Below, piece by piece: positions 43,625 to 52,583 of a DNA stretch of 64,000 bases (position 1 is its first letter; every line of letters begins with the position of its first letter). Made by a program: the position numbers and the translations under genes. The notes beneath the pieces are model-generated. The model saw only the letters and a list, made by a program, of their open reading frames with translations. It was not told where the DNA came from and searched no databases. The stretch covers positions 1 through 64,000 of the forward strand of contig SJCO01000007.1 in NCBI GenBank assembly GCA_005217565.1, given 5' to 3'. This DNA is from Puteibacter caeruleilacunae. Lineage in GTDB: Bacteria > Bacteroidota > Bacteroidia > Bacteroidales > Prolixibacteraceae.

Positions 43625-46600
43625 TTAAAAGTTCATTTTCAAACTCACAACATAGGTGCGAGGTAAAGGATATGTGCCGTAATCAACACCTCTGGTTAGT
43701 GAGTTACCACTGATTGATACTTCTGGATCAGTTCCAGTATAATCGGTTGTAGTCCACAGGTTTTTTCCAGCTACTTGAATATTAGCGGATTGTATTCCCA
43801 TTTTAGTAAGGTACTTACGAGGTACATTATAACTTAGCGATACTGTTTTTAAACGTAGGTAAGATGCATCTTCAATGTAGCGATCCGACATCATATAGGG
43901 ACCTGCTGCATCAATTCCTGGTTTAGGCATATCGGTATCCTGATTTTCAATAGACCAATAATCCAGAACACTGGCAAATTTATTTGAAGAGCCTGTCATT
44001 CGTTCTATTTCAAGCTTATAACCATTAAGAATGTCTACATCATATTGATAGGTGAAAAGCAAATTGCAAGACAATGCTTTGTATTTAAATGTAGATCCAA
44101 ATCCTCCGAAAAATTCAGGCGTAGAGCTTCCAATTACAGTACGGTCATCGGCATTTACAACTCCATCGTTATTAAGATCACGATACTTTACAAACCCAGG
44201 TTTCACTTTTGTTTGTCCGGCTAATTGCGGTACATTTCCTTTCAATTCATAAGGTCCATTGATATCATCATAAAGGAAATGATTTAGCTGATATACACCA
44301 TCGAACTTATAGCCATACATCAAGCCAATTGATTCTCCTTCCTTTAGCAAGAACTCATCTGGGATGCGACTTTCCCAAGTATCATCTAATAGTTGGTACG
44401 AGTTATCGTTAGATAGCTTTAGTACTTTGTTCTTGTTATGACTAATGTTGAAGTTTACATTCCATTGGAACATTTTATTTTTTATAAGCAATGCGTTAAT
44501 ATCAAATTCTATACCACGGTTCTCCAAACTACCAAAGTTCATAAGGTATGAAGTAAAACCAGATGTTGAAGGTACATTTACCGTTAGGAGCAAGTCGGTA
44601 GTTTTTTTGTAATAAGCATCGGTAGTAATATTTAATCGGTTTGAGAATAAACCTATATCCAGTCCTACGTTTGCCTGGCGAGTCGTTTCCCATTTTAATT
44701 CCTGATTCTCAAGTCGCTTGGGAGCAGTTCCTACTGTAAAGCCATTGTCGAGGGTGTAGTTGGCATTCTTATAGGTACTGAGTGATTGGTATGAGCTGAT
44801 ACCTTGATTTCCGTTTACTCCATAACTTGTACGTACTTTAAGGTTGCTGATTTGTTTAACAGATTTGATAAACTTCTCTTCGCTCATTCTCCATGCAAAT
44901 GAACCGGAAGGGAAGTACCCCCATTCATTACCATCACCAAACTTTGACGAACCATCAGCACGGAAGTTAAAGTTGAACAAATATCGATCTTTTAAGGTAT
45001 AATCGAGTCGACCTATGTATGAGTACAATACCGATTTACTTTTCGACATTGATGGTAGTTTTTGGGTATTCCCCATGGGTATACCATACACACCTAAAGC
45101 ATCAATATCGAAGCCATCAGCTGCAACCTTATTACTTGAGCTGATGCTTTCTTGTTGTGTAAATCCAGCCATTAAATTAAGCTTATGCTGCCTGCCCAGT
45201 TTAGGGGTGTAGTAGACCAGGTTATCATTAATAATTTTGTTGTATTTACCAGTGTTATACGAGGCAATACCATTTTTCGATCTTCCAGAACTTGTTTGGT
45301 TATTCTGGAAATTCTCAGATTCTTTGTATCTCCATTGGTTGGCGATACGTGATACCAAGCGGAGGGATGGAGTAACTTTATAAGTTAGCTCAAAATCTCC
45401 CCTGAAGTAATCTTCAATATTTAAAGAGTGATAGTTCTCTAACTCAGAAATTGGATTAATGTTGTTGTAATCTAATGTACCATCTTCATCTAAAATGAAA
45501 TCTTGCTCTAACAGGTTCTGATCTCCAAAGTGTGGTCGCGCTGTTAAAAGTTTTACATAGGCTCCATACTTACCATTACTCGATTTGCCGTACTTTTCCT
45601 GGCGATTGTAGCTTACACCACTTTTTACACTTACCTTCTTGTTGAAGCGATGCTCGCCCCTTATATTGATATTCAGTTTATTGAAACCAGTGTGTTTAAT
45701 GATTCCTTCTTCATCATTATAGCTAACGCTACCGTAATAATCGGTGCTGTTACTTGAACCTTTAAAGCTTGCCTTATAGTTTTGATATACCGCTTTACGT
45801 AGGGCTTCATTTTGCCAGTTAATGCCATCCACATCAGTATAGGTTTCAGCCCATTCTGTGTAGATATCCTTACCAGGAACCATTAAGGTTAGCATTTGGT
45901 ATAGCTCAGAACCATTGAGCATATCAAATCGCTTAATTACTTCATTGAATCCGGCAGTGGCACTCACCGAGAAACCGTTCTTTCCTTTTTTGCTCAGATT
46001 ATTGGTGGTAATAATAACTACACCGTTTGCACCTTGTGATCCATAAATCGACGTAGCAGAGGCATCTTTTAGTATTTCCATGTTGGTAATCTCAGATGCA
46101 TCGATTGTTGATGGATCAACACCTACAAAACCGTCAACCACATAGAGAGGAGAACTACTTCCGCTGATTGAATTTAATCCTCGAATATTCAGACTGATAC
46201 CACTTCCTGGTGATCCGGATGGGGATACTACCTGAACACCGGCAATACGACCTGCCAGGGCTTCAGTTGCATTGCTAATTACCGATGTTTCAATATTGTC
46301 GGCTGATATAGATGCAACAGATCCGGTAAGGTCACGTTTTGATTTTACTCCATAACCAATAGCAACTACTTCTTCGAGTTGTGTATTCGCGTTTTTTAGC
46401 GTGATTTTGATTCCGTTTTTTGGTGACGAGATTTCCTGTGTTTCGAAACCAATAAAGCTGATCACTAGTGTTGGTTTAGGTGAATTGATCGAGATACTGA
46501 ATTGTCCATCAAAATTTGATATCACCCCATTGGTGGTTCCTTTTTCAACGATGTTTACTCCGGGTAATGTTTCCCCCTGTTCATCGCATACTGTACCCTT

Positions 46601-46675
46601 GATTCTTGTTTGTGCCCAGGTAAATATGGAGCAAAACAGGAAACTAAGAATAATTAAACATGTTCTTTTTTTCAT
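43625..46675 (-). CDS. susC: SusC/RagA TonB-linked outer-membrane transporter
   Basis: A 1016-residue SusC protein: signal peptide ending FTWAQ; a carboxypeptidase-regulatory-like domain (about residues 22-95, TRIKGTVCDEQGETLPGVNI); a plug with IRGLNSISGSSSPLYVVDG and ASATSIYGSQGANGVVIITT; then a 22-strand barrel ending in SLKMNF. It imports oligosaccharides through the outer membrane using TonB energy, together with the SusD gene 21 bp downstream. It follows the sulfatase gene by 32 bp. Confidence 0.95.
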   Translation of the reverse strand: MKKRTCLIILSFLFCSIFTWAQTRIKGTVCDEQGETLPGVNIVEKGTTNGVISNFDGQFSISINSPKPTLVISFIGFETQEISSPKNGIKITLKNANTQLEEVVAIGYGVKSKRDLTGSVASISADNIETSVISNATEALAGRIAGVQVVSPSGSPGSGISLNIRGLNSISGSSSPLYVVDGFVGVDPSTIDASEITNMEILKDASATSIYGSQGANGVVIITTNNLSKKGKNGFSVSATAGFNEVIKRFDMLNGSELYQMLTLMVPGKDIYTEWAETYTDVDGINWQNEALRKAVYQNYKASFKGSSNSTDYYGSVSYNDEEGIIKHTGFNKLNINIRGEHRFNKKVSVKSGVSYNRQEKYGKSSNGKYGAYVKLLTARPHFGDQNLLEQDFILDEDGTLDYNNINPISELENYHSLNIEDYFRGDFELTYKVTPSLRLVSRIANQWRYKESENFQNNQTSSGRSKNGIASYNTGKYNKIINDNLVYYTPKLGRQHKLNLMAGFTQQESISSSNKVAADGFDIDALGVYGIPMGNTQKLPSMSKSKSVLYSYIGRLDYTLKDRYLFNFNFRADGSSKFGDGNEWGYFPSGSFAWRMSEEKFIKSVKQISNLKVRTSYGVNGNQGISSYQSLSTYKNANYTLDNGFTVGTAPKRLENQELKWETTRQANVGLDIGLFSNRLNITTDAYYKKTTDLLLTVNVPSTSGFTSYLMNFGSLENRGIEFDINALLIKNKMFQWNVNFNISHNKNKVLKLSNDNSYQLLDDTWESRIPDEFLLKEGESIGLMYGYKFDGVYQLNHFLYDDINGPYELKGNVPQLAGQTKVKPGFVKYRDLNNDGVVNADDRTVIGSSTPEFFGGFGSTFKYKALSCNLLFTYQYDVDILNGYKLEIERMTGSSNKFASVLDYWSIENQDTDMPKPGIDAAGPYMMSDRYIEDASYLRLKTVSLSYNVPRKYLTKMGIQSANIQVAGKNLWTTTDYTGTDPEVSISGNSLTRGVDYGTYPLPRTYVVSLKMNF

Positions 46676-46707
46676 ACATTTTATTTTAAATTAGTAGAAT
46701 TAGGTTT

Positions 46708-48132
46708 TTATAATTTGCCTGCTGCTTTTAATCGTTTTAGAGCAGCGGGTGATTTAACCCTGGGAGGGCGGTTTTCCATTAAATCTTCGAATAGGTATTG
46801 GTTCACTTCTTGCCATTCTGCTGGTTCGGGCCACCATGCCTTAGGCATTTGACTGTTCCAGCTGTGGAGTTCATTTTTCATTGTTTCGAATAGAAGTGGA
46901 TTCTGATCTTTGATATCGGTGTATTCATTGATCTCCTTGTCAAGATCATATAGCTTATAGCCATAGTTGTGCAACCAGATGAGCTTGAAATTTTTGTAGC
47001 GTGATGCAGCCATGATGTCACGTTTCCAATATAGTTTCTCGTGAGGTGATTTATTGGTAGCTGTTGTTAGAAATGGTATCAGGTTTACACCATCGAGCGA
47101 ATCGGTATATTGTTTTTCTACATTTGTTATACTGGCAATGGTTGCAGCTATGTCAAGTGAGGAGGTTAGTCCGTTATATCCCGTTGTCGCGGGTAGCTTG
47201 TTTGGCCAGCACATGGCAAAAGGTACCCTGTGTCCTCCTTCAAACTTATTGCCTTTATGGCCTTTTAAAGGAAGGCACGATGATTGGTTATTGGGAGATC
47301 CTCCATTATCGCTTAAAAAGAATATAAGCGTGTTATCGGTTAGGTTTTCCTGATCTAACTTTTTTAACACTTTACCTACACTGCGATCCATTGCCCATGT
47401 CATCGCAGCAAGTTTTTGTCGTGGATGATCTTTGTAGCGATTAAGGTCTTCTTGGGTGGCATCCATTGGGACGTGTACCGCGTTAAATGAAAGAAAGATA
47501 AAGAAAGGATTATCCTTAAATTGATCAATATATTCTACAGCTTTATCACCAAATACATCAGTAAGATAGCCATCAAAATCAACACGTTCATGATTGTGTA
47601 GTATCGCGTGTGGATGTCCGGTGATATCTTCTTTTTTGTTGTGGAAATAAGAGCGATGTCCACCTAGAAATCCATAGAACTCATCGAATCCCCGGTTATT
47701 AGGATGGTAATTATCAGTTTCACCTAAGTGCCATTTTCCAATTGCAGCCGTTTTATAGCCAACAGATTTTAGTGCGTCAGCAATCGTATGTTGCTTGGGA
47801 TCCATTCCCATGTTGTGTGGAGGTAAATTACTTTCGTGACCAAAACGATTTTGGTATCTGCCCGTAAGAAGACCTGCCCTTGATGGACTGCATACTGAGG
47901 CTGTTACATGTGCATCATTGAAGGAGATGCCTGTGTTTGCGATACGATCGATATTAGGAGTTTCTAAATCATCGCATCCCATAAATCCAAAATCAGCATA
48001 TCCTGCATCATCGGCAAGAATTACAATGATATTGGGTTTTGATTGTTCTTTTGGGGTAGAGGTAGAGCATGCCTGTGTGCCTATCATACAGGCACCAACC
48101 ATTAGGAATTGTTCGATTTTTTGTAGTTGCAT
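46708..48132 (-). CDS. Cys-type S1 sulfatase (lipoprotein)
   Basis: A 474-residue sulfatase with a lipoprotein signal (ACMIGTQAC, lipidated Cys22). It has ILADDAGYADFG for metal binding, CSPSR with Cys81 (formylglycine precursor), GRYQNRFGHE, GKWHLGE and FLSDNGGSPNNQSS. It would desulfate a glycan at the cell surface. It heads the operon sulfatase-susC-susD-DUF5017, so desulfation and uptake are coupled. A maturase (anSME) must act in trans. It shares only the family motifs with the sulfatase at 22563. Confidence 0.93.
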   Translation of the reverse strand: MQLQKIEQFLMVGACMIGTQACSTSTPKEQSKPNIIVILADDAGYADFGFMGCDDLETPNIDRIANTGISFNDAHVTASVCSPSRAGLLTGRYQNRFGHESNLPPHNMGMDPKQHTIADALKSVGYKTAAIGKWHLGETDNYHPNNRGFDEFYGFLGGHRSYFHNKKEDITGHPHAILHNHERVDFDGYLTDVFGDKAVEYIDQFKDNPFFIFLSFNAVHVPMDATQEDLNRYKDHPRQKLAAMTWAMDRSVGKVLKKLDQENLTDNTLIFFLSDNGGSPNNQSSCLPLKGHKGNKFEGGHRVPFAMCWPNKLPATTGYNGLTSSLDIAATIASITNVEKQYTDSLDGVNLIPFLTTATNKSPHEKLYWKRDIMAASRYKNFKLIWLHNYGYKLYDLDKEINEYTDIKDQNPLLFETMKNELHSWNSQMPKAWWPEPAEWQEVNQYLFEDLMENRPPRVKSPAALKRLKAAGKL

Positions 48133-48372
48133 TTATTAACTGTTATGAGTTTTAAATTCTTTCTGTTGTTTGAGCTCTTGTAATAATTGAGCTAACACCA
48201 GGTGTTCGATACAATGCAAAGGAATGAGAGTAAGAGGAGAAGTGATTTCGTTATTATGCGAAATCACTGTTGTGATTGTTCGGAGAAGATAAGGTATTGG
48301 TAAAAGGCTTTGTTAGTGGGGACTTGGTGTGGATGTGTTTGCGATTTGCTTAATATGACGATCTCATATTGC

Positions 48373-48410
48373 GTACAAAAGTGGAGGTGCGTGTGTACAA
48401 ATTTGGAGGT
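48373..48410 (-). promoter_or_regulatory. 22-bp direct repeat, possible regulator-binding site
   Basis: GTACAAAAGTGGAGGT and GTACAAATTTGGAGGT lie 22 bp apart, two helical turns, between the HTCS stop (48417) and the sulfatase start (48132). Direct repeats of this spacing suit AraC-type HTH dimers, so this may be the HTCS operator. No clear promoter box is seen downstream. Confidence 0.5.
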
Positions 48411-48416
48411 GTGATA

Positions 48417-51400
48417 TTATTGTTTTCTATATTGTGACGGGGAGATACCGAATTGTTTTTTAAACGACTGCGTGAAATAGCGTGGAGTAGTAAAACCAAC
48501 AGCATAAGATACTTCAGCAATGGTGATTTGATTATCGGTCCTCATAAGTTCAGCAGCCTTTTTCAGTCGGTATGTTTGAATGAATTCATTAGGTGTTTGG
48601 CCTGTGATCGATTTTATCTTATTGTAGAAATTAGTTCGGCCCATTCCTAGATCCTTGGCAAATGTATTTACGTCGAATGATTCGTTGCTCATGTTTTTTG
48701 AAAGAACTGCTTCTGCTTTCTGCATCCATCGCTCGTCGATGGCACTATTGGTGACTGATGACATACTCACTGATAAATCATTAGAAAAACTCGATTGTAT
48801 ACGTGCTCTATTGTTAAGCATACCAATGACTTTTGCCTTCAATAATTTTGTGGAAAATGGCTTTGTGATATAATCGTCAGCACCTACTTTAGATCCTGTA
48901 ATTTCATCCTCAATAGCTGTCTTGGCAGTGAGCAATATAATTGGAATATGTGAAGTGTTGACATGCTGTTTGAGTTGAGTGCACATTTCTATCCCCGTCA
49001 TGTTAGGCATCATGATATCGGCGATGATCATGTCGGGATGATTTTTTAGTGCAGCTTCCAGACCTTCTTTACCATCTTTTGCTTCAGTAATCTTAAAAGA
49101 TTGCTGAAATAGCTCAACTAAGAGTTGTCGTACATGCTGATTATCTTCTACAATGAGCATATGTTTAACATCACTTGTGGAAAGTAGTGGTATTGTTTGA
49201 ATTTGATCTTCTGATTCTTCAAGGTCCTCAGCAATGTTATTGACTTCATCGGTTACAACGACACGAGAACCTTCATGAAGCCAATCGGAAGGGAAGTGAC
49301 TATTCCCAGTTCTGAGAACTACTGTAAAAGTGGTGGATTCTCCTTTGATACTTTCAACCTTTATTGAGCCTCCATGGATTTCAACAATAGATTTACTTAG
49401 AGCTAATCCTATCCCAGTTCCAATATGTTGTGATGATTCTCTCTTTGAATTATCAGGTGATTGATAATAACGATCGAAAATCTTTTGTTGATCAGCTGTG
49501 CTAATACCACAACCATTGTCGGTAACTTGAATCTGTACCTGTTCCTGTTCAGTGGAAGTATCCACAGCTATTTCAATCTTCCCTTTATTTTGAGGAATAT
49601 GTTTAAATGCATTGTAAATGAGGTTGTAAAAGACTTTTTCGAGTTGTTCGTTATCGAACCAAAGGGGAATAGGCTTATCGGTTCCTGTTGTGATTATTTT
49701 AACATGCTTTTGTCGTGCCAGACCACTGAAATGACCAATTGTATTGGTAAGAAATTCAGCGAGATCTTCACTATATACATTCAATTGCAGGTGTTCGTTT
49801 TCAATCTTTCTAAAATCAAGTAATTCGTTAATTAGGTTACCCAATCGAAGGCTGTTTTTACGTGCGATCTTTAATTTTCGAGAAACGGAAGTCGATAGCT
49901 GTTCATCTTCCAGTACGCTATCAATAAAACCTTCTATCAACGTTAAAGGAGTGCGGAATTCGTGTGAAACATTGGTAAAGAAGCGTAATTTGTACTGAGT
50001 GAGACTTTGATCGGCTTCTCTTGATTTTTTTTCATATTGGAGTTGATTCGCCAATCGTGCTTTTGATAGGTAAATCCTATTAAACCAGAGTATTAGTAGG
50101 CCAATAATGACAATGTAAAATGTATAGGCATACCAACGCTTGTATAACGGAGCTAGAATGACAATCTTAACCTGTTCCTCATTTACAATTTTGTTGTGTG
50201 CAGCGGGATCAATTGCTCTTACTTTAAATATGTATGTTCCAGCATTTAAGTTTGTAAATGTTGACGAGTTGCGCTTGCCAATATCTACCCAATCGTCATG
50301 GAAACCTTCGAGTTTTATTGAATATCGACATTTAAATTGATCGATATAGTTGCTTGCAGAATAGTTTATTGTAAATGTCTTGTGCTGAGGAAGGAGTTCA
50401 AATTCATCAGTAAAGGCAAGTGCATTGTTGAGAATTTGCGTTTCATCACCAGGTAGCACTGGTTTATTGTTGATGCTAAGGTTCGAAAATACTAACCGGT
50501 ATGGCTTGCGGACCTTGTACAGGTCTTTTTCTTTAAATGAAACGAATCCGTCAATGCCTCCGACAAAAACTTCTTTAGAGTCTGTAATATGAAGGGCAGA
50601 GCGATTTAGTTCTATTAGTGGAAATCCATAATCCTTTTTAAAAGAGGTGAATTGATTAGTATTATAGTCGTATAGTGACAATCCTGACGTAGTAGAAACC
50701 CATAAACCACCATATCCCGATTCGGTGATGGCACAAACATGGTTGTCTGCTAATTTGTGAGTATTTTCTGTCAATGCAGAGAATGAATCAGATTTGCGAT
50801 CGTATTTTAATAATCCACTCCCATAGGTGGCAAACCAAAGATTGAGTTTGTGATCTTCATAGATTGCATAAATATTATTTTTCCCTTTAAAAACTGGTTG
50901 GTTGGATTGATTGTAGCGTTTGAACTCATGTGTCTTGGGATTGAATCGGAGAATCTCGTGAGTTGTTCCAAACCACAGATTACCATAGCTGTCTTGGGTA
51001 ATTGAAAAAATAACAGATGCTCTAAATACCTGAAGATTCTTTAACGGATGAAAAGGGACAATTTGATTATTGGAAGTATCAAGCATAAATACTCCACGGT
51101 GTGTACCAAGCAATAAAAAACGGCCGTAAGGATAAATGCATGAAATTGTAAAGAGGTGATTTTTGGGATTATCGATGTTTAACTGTTCTATTTTACCTGT
51201 CTTGATGTTAACAACGTTCAAACCTTCCTGATGTGTACCTGCATACACTTTGTCTTTTCCATCATAATAAAGAGCTTGGATATTGTTCCCCGATAGTCCA
51301 TCTCTTTTTTTGAGGTGTTTGATTTTGCCAGTTTCGGTATTGAGGATGTTAATTCCTCCACCTTCGGTACCTATCCAAATTTGCTTGTTTGCGATGCTTA

Positions 51401-52454
51401 TGATTTGCGAGATTATTTTGCTTGATAGTCCACGTTGTCCTTTTTCACTTGATGTATAAGTTTTAAAGATGTTATCCTCGTAGTTACAAATATTTAATCC
51501 ACCATAATAAGTTCCAGCAAATATTGTATTCTGTTGATCTTGAAGTATGCACATAACCCCATCGTGACTAAGACTGGATGCGTCGTATAAAGAATTTCGA
51601 CAAAGTGTACATTTATCGACAAGAGGATCATAGACTGTAATTCCATTGGTAGTAGCTATCCATATTTTATTGCGATGATCCTGCATAATGTAATGTACCA
51701 CATTACTAGTGAGAGGGTATTGTGAATTGTCGCTTCTAAAGTGTAATAAGGTATTAAAGTTTTGATCTACACAAAATAATCCATTTCCGTTGGTACCATA
51801 CCAGATATTACCTTGCTTATCCTGAAAAATACTATTGATGGCTTCCTTTGATATTGGAATATCTTTACCCATCATCGGATGATACTTAAGCAGATTAACT
51901 TCGAGATGTGAAGCTTTGGTACCCCATAAAAGACTGCCATCATTTAGTTTGCATATGGAGTTGACGGCATGTGTTTTTTTAGTAAACTGAAAGGCTCTAC
52001 GGTGACTTCTATTGGGCCAGTCGATAATGAATAATCCACGTACTGATCCTCCAAGAAACATGTTGTTATATCTGGTAATTGTTTGGAATCCTGATTCTAC
52101 TTCCAAACTTTCGAATACCAATGTTTTTAAATTCAGTAGGTTAAGTCCTTTGTCGGTTCCTACCCATAAACTATCGCCCTCTAAAAGAAGACAGTTAATT
52201 ACCTGTCCTTTGATTGTATTGGGGCGTGAACCTTCTCGATAGGTTGATATTGTCGATCCGTCGTAGCAGTTTAATCCGTCGCGTGTACCTAACCAGATGC
52301 GCCCAAGACTGTCTTGTGCCATGCATTTTATGGTAGCTTGAGATAGCCCTTCTTTTACAGATAGATGCTTGAAATTAAAAGATTGGGCATCACAATTCAG
52401 CGCATGAAGCGTGAGTATGGTTAATAGTGTGAATGTTAATGCAATTAACTTCAT
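48417..52454 (-). CDS. Hybrid two-component system regulator (HTCS)
   Basis: A 1345-residue sensor-regulator in one chain. A signal peptide precedes a periplasmic Reg_prop beta-propeller pair (about residues 30-670; repeated blades such as DSLGRIWLGT and DKQGNIWYGT) and a Y_Y_Y domain (about 678-750). A TM helix (775-795) leads to HisKA with SHEFRTP (His831), HATPase with GTGIGLALSK, a receiver with IADIMMP (Asp1146) and a C-terminal AraC HTH (about 1255-1345, with YAVGFTTPRYFTQSFKK). The sensor part binds a glycan degradation product and the HTH activates the nearby PUL operon. It lies directly upstream of the sulfatase-susCD operon on the same strand. Confidence 0.95.
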   Translation of the reverse strand: MKLIALTFTLLTILTLHALNCDAQSFNFKHLSVKEGLSQATIKCMAQDSLGRIWLGTRDGLNCYDGSTISTYREGSRPNTIKGQVINCLLLEGDSLWVGTDKGLNLLNLKTLVFESLEVESGFQTITRYNNMFLGGSVRGLFIIDWPNRSHRRAFQFTKKTHAVNSICKLNDGSLLWGTKASHLEVNLLKYHPMMGKDIPISKEAINSIFQDKQGNIWYGTNGNGLFCVDQNFNTLLHFRSDNSQYPLTSNVVHYIMQDHRNKIWIATTNGITVYDPLVDKCTLCRNSLYDASSLSHDGVMCILQDQQNTIFAGTYYGGLNICNYEDNIFKTYTSSEKGQRGLSSKIISQIISIANKQIWIGTEGGGINILNTETGKIKHLKKRDGLSGNNIQALYYDGKDKVYAGTHQEGLNVVNIKTGKIEQLNIDNPKNHLFTISCIYPYGRFLLLGTHRGVFMLDTSNNQIVPFHPLKNLQVFRASVIFSITQDSYGNLWFGTTHEILRFNPKTHEFKRYNQSNQPVFKGKNNIYAIYEDHKLNLWFATYGSGLLKYDRKSDSFSALTENTHKLADNHVCAITESGYGGLWVSTTSGLSLYDYNTNQFTSFKKDYGFPLIELNRSALHITDSKEVFVGGIDGFVSFKEKDLYKVRKPYRLVFSNLSINNKPVLPGDETQILNNALAFTDEFELLPQHKTFTINYSASNYIDQFKCRYSIKLEGFHDDWVDIGKRNSSTFTNLNAGTYIFKVRAIDPAAHNKIVNEEQVKIVILAPLYKRWYAYTFYIVIIGLLILWFNRIYLSKARLANQLQYEKKSREADQSLTQYKLRFFTNVSHEFRTPLTLIEGFIDSVLEDEQLSTSVSRKLKIARKNSLRLGNLINELLDFRKIENEHLQLNVYSEDLAEFLTNTIGHFSGLARQKHVKIITTGTDKPIPLWFDNEQLEKVFYNLIYNAFKHIPQNKGKIEIAVDTSTEQEQVQIQVTDNGCGISTADQQKIFDRYYQSPDNSKRESSQHIGTGIGLALSKSIVEIHGGSIKVESIKGESTTFTVVLRTGNSHFPSDWLHEGSRVVVTDEVNNIAEDLEESEDQIQTIPLLSTSDVKHMLIVEDNQHVRQLLVELFQQSFKITEAKDGKEGLEAALKNHPDMIIADIMMPNMTGIEMCTQLKQHVNTSHIPIILLTAKTAIEDEITGSKVGADDYITKPFSTKLLKAKVIGMLNNRARIQSSFSNDLSVSMSSVTNSAIDERWMQKAEAVLSKNMSNESFDVNTFAKDLGMGRTNFYNKIKSITGQTPNEFIQTYRLKKAAELMRTDNQITIAEVSYAVGFTTPRYFTQSFKKQFGISPSQYRKQ

Positions 52455-52492
52455 ATAAACGCGATAACTGGTTTGGTTGTTGCAAAGCTAAC

Positions 52493-52520
52493 ATTTATTG
52501 GGGAAATGAATAGGGCTCAA
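52493..52520 (-). promoter_or_regulatory. Possible HTCS promoter
   Basis: On the minus strand TTG (52518-52520), a 17-bp spacer, then TAGCTTTG (52493-52500). The -7 box is perfect, but the spacing is shorter than the usual 19-20. The start codon at 52454 is ~40 bp away. Confidence 0.4.
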
Positions 52521-52583
52521 TAAAGGGAGTTATTGGGGTTGTTTGCTAAACTATATACCAGATCTAAATTTGTTATGAACGTA

